Shown one piece after another: positions 7,025 through 12,121 of a DNA stretch of 12,121 bases (position 1 is its first letter; the number at the start of each line of letters is the position of its first letter). A program made the translations under genes and the position numbers. The notes beneath the pieces were generated by a model. That model saw nothing but the letters and a program-made list of their open reading frames with translations. It was not told the DNA's origin and did not search any database. This stretch comes from Chloroflexi bacterium UBA4733 (lineage in GTDB: Bacteria; Chloroflexota; UBA4733). The DNA lies in contig DHIZ01000304.1 of assembly GCA_002404055.1 (NCBI GenBank), positions 1-12,121 on the forward strand, read 5' to 3'.

Positions 7025-7062
7025 GGGGTCACCGCACGAAACGGAAAACATCGTACGCTAAG
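7025..7062 (+). repeat. Tn3-type 38-bp inverted repeat, left end of right unit
   Basis: It begins GGGGTCACCGCACGAAACGG and ends CATCGTACGCTAAG. It matches the right-end IR at 35 of 38 positions. Its outer nine bases GGGGTCACC recur inverted as GGTGACCCC at 7062-7070. Confidence 0.9.
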
Positions 7063-7083
7063 GTGACCCCTCGCCCACGAGTA

Positions 7084-7560
7084 TCAGCGAGGTTCGACCA
7101 GCTCCGTCTGGTATCGCGCAAAGACCTCGGTGATAGCTGCGAGGTTCGGCGGACCAGCAGTCCAAACCTGCGCTATCGCCTGCAGCATCTCCAATTGGTA
7201 GGGGGTCATGGTCAGCAGGAACCGCACCGGCACACTGCCCGCATTGGCAAAGCGATGCGGCGTCCCTGCCGGCACCATCAGGAAACTGCCCGGACCGTAG
7301 CGTCCCTGCTCACGCCCCACGCGCATCTCGAGTTCCCCCTCAAGCACGTACCAGCTCTCGGGGCCTTGCCGATTGAGGTGCGTGGGTGGCGACCCAGCAC
7401 CCGGCGGCACCACCATCTCCACAATCACCAACTGGCCTGCGGTCCGCTCCCCGGCTTCCTTCACCGTCAGACCCATCGCGCCAATCTCGAACGTCTCCCC
7501 TTCGCCGGGCCGCAGGATGCAGGCAGTAGGCTCGCTACTCGAATCGGGCGGTGCTGCCAT
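7084..7560 (-). CDS. Cupin domain protein, transposon passenger
   Basis: The 158-residue product is a single-domain cupin. Motif 1 is seen as P-P-T-H-L-N-R-Q-G-P-E-S-W-Y-V-L-E-G-E (H61, E68, G75), and motif 2 as G-P-G-S-F-L-M-V-P-A-G-T-P-H-R-F (H102), followed by N106. The usual H-x-H pair of motif 1 reads H61-L-N63, so one common metal ligand is replaced by Asn. It may still bind metal through H61, E68 and H102, or serve as a sensor or isomerase rather than a dioxygenase. ATG 7558-7560 has GGAGGT 9 bases upstream. It ends 21 bp from the left IR and is divergent from tnpR, sharing the 225-bp spacer with it. Confidence 0.8.
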   Translation of the reverse strand: MAAPPDSSSEPTACILRPGEGETFEIGAMGLTVKEAGERTAGQLVIVEMVVPPGAGSPPTHLNRQGPESWYVLEGELEMRVGREQGRYGPGSFLMVPAGTPHRFANAGSVPVRFLLTMTPYQLEMLQAIAQVWTAGPPNLAAITEVFARYQTELVEPR

Positions 7561-7694
7561 GGCGATGCTACCTCCGTGGTGCGTTGCTGTCCGTGATACT
7601 ACTGACCGCGCGAAGCGGCCGACCGCCGGAGATGACGCTGAAGGCGTCCGGCTGGAGTATACCCCTCCCGGACGTCAGCGCACCCCTGCCTCGG

Positions 7695-7777
7695 CTGTCA
7701 GTATAGGATTCGCGCGGGCATTTCTTGACGCTTCAGCGCACAGGTCATAGAGTTCAGCCTGACACGCTCCTGTCAGG
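7695..7777 (+). promoter_or_regulatory. Probable res / tnpR promoter region
   Basis: The 225 bp between the divergent cupin and tnpR genes is where Tn3-family elements carry res. CTGTCAG occurs at 7695-7701 and 7770-7776, and an inverted repeat CCTGACA-N6-TGTCAGG spans 7758-7777. A candidate promoter has TTGACG (7725-7730), 17 bp of spacing and TAGAGT (7748-7753). The inverted repeat lies just after it and overlaps the tnpR ribosome site AGGAA (7775-7779), so resolvase could repress its own gene there. The exact res subsites are not resolved. Confidence 0.4.
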
Positions 7778-7785
7778 AACCCCGC

Positions 7786-8346
7786 ATGCAGGGCCAGCGC
7801 CTCGGCTACGTCCGCGTCAGCAGCGTTGACCAGAATCCCGACCGGCAACTCGATGGCCTCGCGCTCGACCGCGTCTTCACCGACCGGGCCTCCGGGAAGG
7901 ACACGCAGCGGCCGCAGTTGGCGGCGCTGCTCCAGTTCGCCCGTGAAGGCGACACCGCGGTCGTGCACAGCATGGACCGTCTGGCCCGCAACCTCGACGA
8001 CCTGCGCCGGCTGGCCAACGACCTGACCCGGCGCGGTGTGCGGGTGGAGTTTCTCAAGGAAGGGCTGACGTTCACCGGCGACGATACGCCGATTGCGCAG
8101 CTGCTGCTGTCGGTTATGGGCGCGTCCGCGGAATTCGAGCGGGCGCTGCTCCGGGAACGCCACCGGGAGGGCATCGCCCTGGCCAAGCAACGGGGCGTCT
8201 ACCGCGGCCGCAAACCGCGCTTGACCGCCGCGCAAATGAGCGTCGTGCACCAGCGTGCAGACGCCGGCGAGCCCAAGGCGCAGCTGGCGCGCGAGCTCGG
8301 TATCAGCCGCGAGACGCTCTACCAGTATCTGCGTATCCAGGCGTAG
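7786..8346 (+). CDS. tnpR: Serine recombinase, Tn3-type resolvase
   Basis: The 186-residue protein has the resolvase/invertase layout. The N-terminal catalytic domain shows L-G-Y-V-R-V-S-S with the nucleophile Ser12 (R-V-S) and Arg10. The active-site arginines lie in H-S-M-D-R-L-A-R-N, the D-R-A-S-G-K-D-T-Q-R-P motif is present, and the long E helix follows M-G-A-S-A-E-F-E-R. Then come the G-R-K-P-R hinge and a C-terminal helix-turn-helix, A-R-E-L-G-I-S-R-E-T-L-Y-Q-Y-L. It would resolve the cointegrate formed by TnpA at res upstream. ATG 7786 follows AGGAA with 6 bases spacing. tnpA begins 3 bp after its stop, so the two are one operon. Length and motifs look intact. Confidence 0.92.
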   Translation: MQGQRLGYVRVSSVDQNPDRQLDGLALDRVFTDRASGKDTQRPQLAALLQFAREGDTAVVHSMDRLARNLDDLRRLANDLTRRGVRVEFLKEGLTFTGDDTPIAQLLLSVMGASAEFERALLRERHREGIALAKQRGVYRGRKPRLTAAQMSVVHQRADAGEPKAQLARELGISRETLYQYLRIQA

Positions 8347-8349
8347 CGC

Positions 8350-11324
8350 ATGCCCTGGCGGGCGGTCCTCACTGCGGCGGAACGCAGCACCTTGCTCGCC
8401 TTCCCAACCGACCCGGGCGAGCTGATTCGCCACTACACCTTCGACGAACGCGACCTCACCCGTATTCGCCGCCATCGCGGCGGGCACAACCGGCTCGGGT
8501 TCGCCGTGCAGCTCTGTTGCCTGCGCTTCCCGGGTGCCCCGCTGCCGGCCGATGCCACACCGCCGGACCCGCTGCTGGACTGGGTGGCCCGCCAGCTCCA
8601 GGTCGGCGCGGGCGTGTGGGCACGGTACGCACGCCGCCCCGAAACGCGCCGAGAGCACCTGCAGGAGCTCTACACCTGGCTGGGGCTGGCACCGTTCGGC
8701 GTGCGGCAATTTCGCACCAGCGTGCAGCAGCTGACGGAGCTGGCCGCCCAGACCGACCGGGGCATGGTGCTGGCGACCGCCCTCGTCGAGCGCCTGCGAC
8801 AGCAGCGCGTACTGCTGCCACCGCTCCGCGTCATCGAACGCATCTGTGCCAGCGCCCGCACCCGCGGCATCCAGCGTGTGTATGGCGCGCTAACGGAACC
8901 GTTGACCGCCGGCCAACGGGAGGCGCTGGACCGGCTGCTAGAGCCGCATGACGCCACACCGAAGAGTACCCTGACCTGGCTCCGGCAGCCACCCGGCTTC
9001 CCCAACGCGAAGCACATCCTGAAACACCTGACGCGGCTGCACACCCCCTGTGCCCTGGACCTCCCCGACCGGCTGGAGCAGGCCGTGCATCACAACCACC
9101 TGCTGAAGCTGGCACGGGAAGGGGCTGCGATGACCGCTCAGCACCTGCGCGACCTGGAGCCACGCCGCCGGCACGCGACCCTGGTCGCGGTCGTGCTCGA
9201 CACGCGCGCGACCGTCACCGATGAAAGCATCGACCTGCACGACCGGATCATGGGCACGCTGTTCAACCGCGCCAAGCGTACCCATGCCGAGCAGTTCCAG
9301 CAGGCTGGGTACACGCTCCACGACACCGTCCGGTTGTTCTGCACGGTCGGTCAGGCTCTCCTCGCGGCCCGGACCTCTGGGCTCGACCCGTTTGCCGCCA
9401 TCGAGACCGTGGTGCCGTGGGACGTGTTCGCCGCGCGGGTCGCCGACGCCGAGAAGCTGGCACGGCCCGAACGCTTCGATTTCCTCGGCCAGCTGGGCAG
9501 CGGCTACAGCCAGCTCCGGCGGTATGCGCCGACGTTGCTCGAGACGCTCGCGCTCAAAGCGGCGCCGGCGGCGCAGGAGCTGCTCGCGGCGGTGGAGACG
9601 CTCAAGACGTTGAATGCGACGCAGGCGCGGAAGGTACCGGAGGACGCGCCAACCGGCTTTGTGCGCAAACGTTGGCAGGACCAAGTCATCACCGCCCAGG
9701 GCATCGAACGCCGCTTTTACGAGCTCTGTGTGCTCACCGAACTCAAGAACGCGCTCCGCTCCGGCGACCTCTGGGGTTCAGGGCTCCCGCCAGTTCAAAG
9801 ACTTCGACGACTACCTGCTGCCGGCCGCACACATGGCGGCATTACAGGCGCAGCAGACGCTGCCGCTGGCCATCACCACCGATGGTGAGGCGTTTCTGCG
9901 CGAGCGCGTGGCGCTCCTGGAGCAGGAACTGCAGATGTTCAATCGGCTGGCTGTCGCCGAGGCGTTGCCCGCGGTGACGCTGAACGACCGCGGTCTGCGC
10001 ATCACGCCCCTCGACAACGCCGTCCCGGTGGAAGTCGACGGGTTGCTGCGGCAGGTCGTGGCCCTGCTCCCTCATCTAAAAATCACGGACCTGCTGCTCG
10101 ATGTGGACGACTGGACCGGCTTCACCCGCCAGTTCACGCACCTCAAGAGCGGCGAGGCGGTGCAGGACCGCGCCGTGCTCCTGACGGCGATTCTCGCCGA
10201 CGCCATCAACCTCGGCCTGACGAAGATGCACGAGGCCTGTCCCGGTACCAGCTACGCGCGCCTCTCCTGGCTCCATGACTGGTACGTGCGGGGCGAAGCC
10301 TATACAGCGGCGCTGGCCGCGCTCACGAATGCGCAAGCGCAGGAGCCCTTCGCGGCCTATTGGGGAACCGGCACGACCTCGTCGTCCGACGGTCAACGCT
10401 TCTGGGCTGGAGGGGCTGGCGAAGCGCTGGGCCACCACAACGCCAAGTACGGCCGTGAGCGCGGCGTGACCTTCTATACCCACATCGCCGACCAGTACGC
10501 GCCCTACCACAGCACGGTCATCCACACGCCGGTGCGCGATTCGACGTATGTCCTCGATGGGCTGCTCTATCACGAGTCGGAGCTGCGCATTGCCGAGCAC
10601 TACACCGACACGGCCGGGTTTACCGACCACGTCTATGCCCTGATGCAGCTGCTCGGCTTCCGCTTTGCACCGCGCATCCGCGACCTGAAGGACAAGAAAC
10701 TGTACGTGCCGAGCGACGCCAAGGCATTCCCAGCGCTGGCGCCGCTGGTCGGCGGGCAGCTTAATCTCAAGCTGATTCGCACCCACTGGGCGGACATCCT
10801 GCGGCTCGCCACCTCGATCAAGCAGGGTACGGTGACCGCCTCCCTCATGCTGCGGAAGCTGGGCAGCTACCCCCGCCAGAACGGGCTCGCGGTCGCGCTG
10901 CGCGAGCTGGGGCGCATCGAGCGCACGCTGTTCACGCTGGAGTGGCTGCAGAGCGTCGAGCTGCGACGGCGCGTTCAGGTCGGCCTCAACAAGGGCGAGG
11001 CCAAGAATGCGCTGGCGCGGGCGGTGTTCTTCAACCGGTTAGGGGTGCTGCGCGACCGGAGCTTCGAGAACCAGCGCTACCGTGCCAGCGGGCTGAACCT
11101 GGTGGTGGCGGCCATCGTGCTCTGGAACACCGTCTATCTGGGGCGCGTGGTGCAGGCACTCCGGGAGCAAGGCCAGGTCATTGATGAGGACCTGCTGCAG
11201 CACCTCTCGCCCTTGGGCTGGGAGCATATCAACCTGACCGGTGACTATAGCTGGCCGGCTGAATGGCGGACTGCAGGCCGGCGGGTATCAGCCGCTCCGG
11301 CCGGTGGCCGCCGCACGTGGGTAG
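8350..11324 (+). pseudogene. tnpA: Tn3-family transposase with two frame breaks
   Basis: The reading spans about 990 residues, normal for the family (about 1,000). The N-terminal IR-binding region begins with L-T-A-A-E-R and H-Y-T-F-D-E-R-D-L. The catalytic half has [15 protein letters not shown] and [14 protein letters not shown], matching the DDE triad blocks, and L-T-G-D-Y near the end. Frame 1 runs to TGG 9772-9774; one extra G in the GGGG run (9773-9776) shifts to the frame reading [11 protein letters not shown] second shift after CGG 11267-11269 is needed to reach [12 protein letters not shown] and the TAG at 11322-11324; without it the frame ends with unrelated residues at 11338. The first break would inactivate the protein unless it is a sequencing error or a programmed shift; the second affects only the tail. 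Confidence 0.9.
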
Positions 11325-11333
11325 CGGGGTCGC

Positions 11334-11371
11334 CTTAGCGTACGATTTTTTCCGTTTCGTGAGGCGACCCC
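11334..11371 (-). repeat. Tn3-type 38-bp terminal inverted repeat, outer right end
   Basis: Read on the minus strand it begins GGGGTCGCCTCACGAAACGG and ends ATCGTACGCTAAG. It differs at three positions from the left IR of the right unit (7025-7062). The inner nine bases at 11326-11334 (GGGGTCGCC) are an inverted copy of its outer nine (11363-11371). Confidence 0.92.
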
Positions 11372-11376
11372 TACTG
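11372..11376. repeat. Target site duplication TACTG, right copy
   Basis: The pentamer directly outside the right inverted repeat matches 2364-2368 exactly. Confidence 0.8.
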
Positions 11377-11662
11377 GTACTGCGCTACGGTAACCGTGAA
11401 ACAGATTTTCCAGTCCCAAGGGTGGGTATTATCCCACTTGACCTGACCCTTCCCGAGGACGCCGTCGGGGCAGTGACCGTAAACAAGATTACTGAGCCCC
11501 CCTAGTTGTTCCGCTTGAGGTCCGCGGTCGGGCGGCAGCTGCACGAAGCCATGACCGGTGCCGAGCGGCCCACTAGGAGACTCCACGTAGAAGCCGATCA
11601 CGGGGTCCGGCGAGGCAACCAACCACGCTCGTGCGTGGCAGGACCATGAGCAGCACGAGCAT
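11374..11662 (-). pseudogene. Unknown minus-strand gene interrupted by the transposon
   Basis: The minus frame reads G-F-Y-V-E-S-P-S-G-P-L-G-T-G-H-G-F-V-Q-L and later V-K-W-D-N-T-H-P-W-D-W-K-I-C-F-T-V-T-V-A. It ends in a TAG (11371-11373) made half from the target duplication and half from the IR tip. Joining the two flanks across a single TACTG restores an open frame that continues as Q-Y-N-A-V-A-A-F-I-R-A-E-L-V-S-G-G from 2365 downwards. The start is uncertain. An ATG at 11660-11662 in another frame gives a hydrophobic leader M-L-V-L-L-M-V-L, which would suit a secreted protein if one frameshift near 11600 is allowed. I do not recognise the family. Continued far enough, the restored frame runs antisense to the amidase relic, so its natural end is unclear. 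Confidence 0.45.
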
Positions 11663-11844
11663 GCTGGCGCCGAGCGCGGTTCAGGCAATTACTCTGGGCA
11701 TACCCGGCCTCCGGCGAGAACAGCGCCAGACGGACAGGTGAAGGCCTCAAGCGGGACTGACAGCCCCTCGGGCAGCATTGTAGCCTCAACGTGGTGACCA
11801 CGCTGGCGAAGCAGCCGGCGTCTGTACTCGGCGAGCGGGTCGCC

Positions 11845-12102
11845 TCACGTCGCTGCCGGCGTATCGGTCCCAGCCCGCTGACGCAGCCGCTCGGCCTCGC
11901 TCTCCCGCAAGGCACGGCCCTCTGCTGCCGTGAAGCTCTGCCCGCAGCTGTCGCACGAATAACCACTCGCGCGGTCCTCATGGCCCATGTCCGCCACGGT
12001 ATCCCACTTGGGTACGAGCGTGATATGCAGACACGGCCCGCTGGCCACGCTTGGTGGTACGACCGGCTTGGTGCGGTGCAAGAGCTTATCGAGCAGGCTC
12101 AT
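11845..12102 (-). CDS. Small Cys/His protein, putative zinc-binding
   Basis: The 85-residue product starts at ATG 12100-12102 with a weak GAAGGG about 7 bases upstream. It begins M-S-L-L-D-K-L-L, has a segment T-L-V-P-K-W-D, and then H41 and a C50-D-S-C53 pair in the block Y-S-C-D-S-C-G-Q-S-F-T. C24 and H26 lie earlier. A CxxC pair plus a nearby His and Cys could form one zinc site, but a complete zinc ribbon with two CxxC knuckles is not present. The last 25 residues are a charged helix (E-S-E-A-E-R-L-R-Q-R). No function is assigned. The 180 bp between it and the interrupted gene hold nothing I can support. Confidence 0.6.
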   Translation of the reverse strand: MSLLDKLLHRTKPVVPPSVASGPCLHITLVPKWDTVADMGHEDRASGYSCDSCGQSFTAAEGRALRESEAERLRQRAGTDTPAAT

Positions 12103-12121
12103 AGCGGTGCCCTTCTGACGG

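Larger units (their letters stand above)
2369..11371 (+). mobile_element. Composite Tn3-family transposon, 9,003 bp
   Basis: The two ends are 38-bp inverted repeats that begin GGGGTC and finish CGTACGCTAAG on the inside (2369-2406, and reversed at 11334-11371). Each outer end abuts the same pentamer TACTG (2364-2368 and 11372-11376), matching the 5-bp target duplication made by Tn3-family transposases. Two further IR copies lie inside: a degenerate right-facing one (5020-5057) and a good left-facing one (7025-7062). The element therefore divides into a left unit, captured DNA and a right unit. Cargo includes a NTF2-like protein, a FAD oxidoreductase, an alpha/beta hydrolase and a cupin. Inner ends lack matching pentamers (aagca after 5057, tcacc before 7025), supporting movement of the whole as one piece. 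Confidence 0.85.
7025..11371 (+). mobile_element. Right Tn3-family unit with cupin, tnpR and tnpA (4,347 bp)
   Basis: A pair of 38-bp IRs (3 mismatches) encloses a cupin gene on the minus strand, then a resolvase and a transposase on the plus strand separated by three bases, with a probable res/promoter region between cupin and resolvase. This is the compact layout of a Tn3-family element with one passenger gene. The flanking pentamers tcacc and tactg do not match, so this unit alone did not land here by a simple insertion, or its left target copy was lost. Confidence 0.85.

Noticed and set aside
7675..8709. Minus-strand open frame of 344 codons across tnpR and the start of tnpA
   Set aside because: Antisense to two strongly recognised genes; no family features.
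8938..9684. Minus-strand open frame of 248 codons inside tnpA
   Set aside because: Antisense shadow of transposase coding sequence.
7020..11376. Right unit as a simple independent insertion
   Set aside because: The pentamers tcacc (7020-7024) and tactg (11372-11376) do not match, whereas 2364-2368 and 11372-11376 do.
11371..11688. TTG at 11686-11688 as the start of the interrupted gene
   Set aside because: The first 25 residues from it are Cys/Ser/Ala-rich and implausible, and no ribosome site precedes it; a hydrophobic leader appears in another frame from 11662.
1..12121. CRISPR arrays, tRNA or rRNA genes, toxin-antitoxin or defence genes
   Set aside because: No regularly spaced repeats, no tRNA-like or rRNA-like sequence and no such protein motifs were seen on either strand.

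Overview
The window is high-GC bacterial DNA dominated by one mobile element. The organism cannot be named from the sequence. The gene types (CaiB/BaiF CoA-transferase, amidase remnants, a GYD-domain protein, Tn3 and IS630 elements) suit a GC-rich environmental bacterium, but that is only an impression.

Layout. Positions 1-2368 are chromosome-like and partly decayed. They hold the 3' end of a CaiB/BaiF CoA-transferase gene (1-330), an amidase C-terminal relic (356-448), a minus-strand hypothetical gene with a frameshift near its 5' end (638-1493), a minus-strand GYD-domain gene (1689-1982) and a second amidase relic (2130-2368). Positions 2369-11371 form a 9,003-bp element bounded by 38-bp Tn3-type inverted repeats and flanked by the direct repeat TACTG (2364-2368 and 11372-11376). 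Positions 11374-12102 hold a minus-strand gene split by the insertion and a small minus-strand Cys/His protein.

The element reads as a composite of two related Tn3-family units in the same orientation. The left unit (2369-5057) has an IR at each end, the right one degenerate. It carries an exported SnoaL/NTF2-like protein and a FAD-dependent oxidoreductase, and it keeps only the last codons of a transposase. The right unit (7025-11371) has both IRs, a cupin gene, a serine resolvase (tnpR) with a probable res/promoter region, and a near full-length transposase (tnpA) whose frame shifts twice. Between them (5058-7024) lies captured DNA: an IS630 transposase cut exactly at the left unit's end, an alpha/beta hydrolase, and the 5' end of an unknown gene cut exactly at the right unit's end. 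Only the outermost ends share a 5-bp duplication, so the whole 9 kb appears to have moved as one piece.

How the genes fit together. TnpA and TnpR of the right unit would act on any of the four IRs and on res. The cargo (FAD oxidoreductase, NTF2-fold protein, alpha/beta hydrolase, cupin) looks like small-molecule oxidation or hydrolysis functions. No substrate can be inferred, and nothing resembles resistance or defence. Two of the frame breaks fall in GGGG runs, so sequencing error is a live alternative to real gene decay there.
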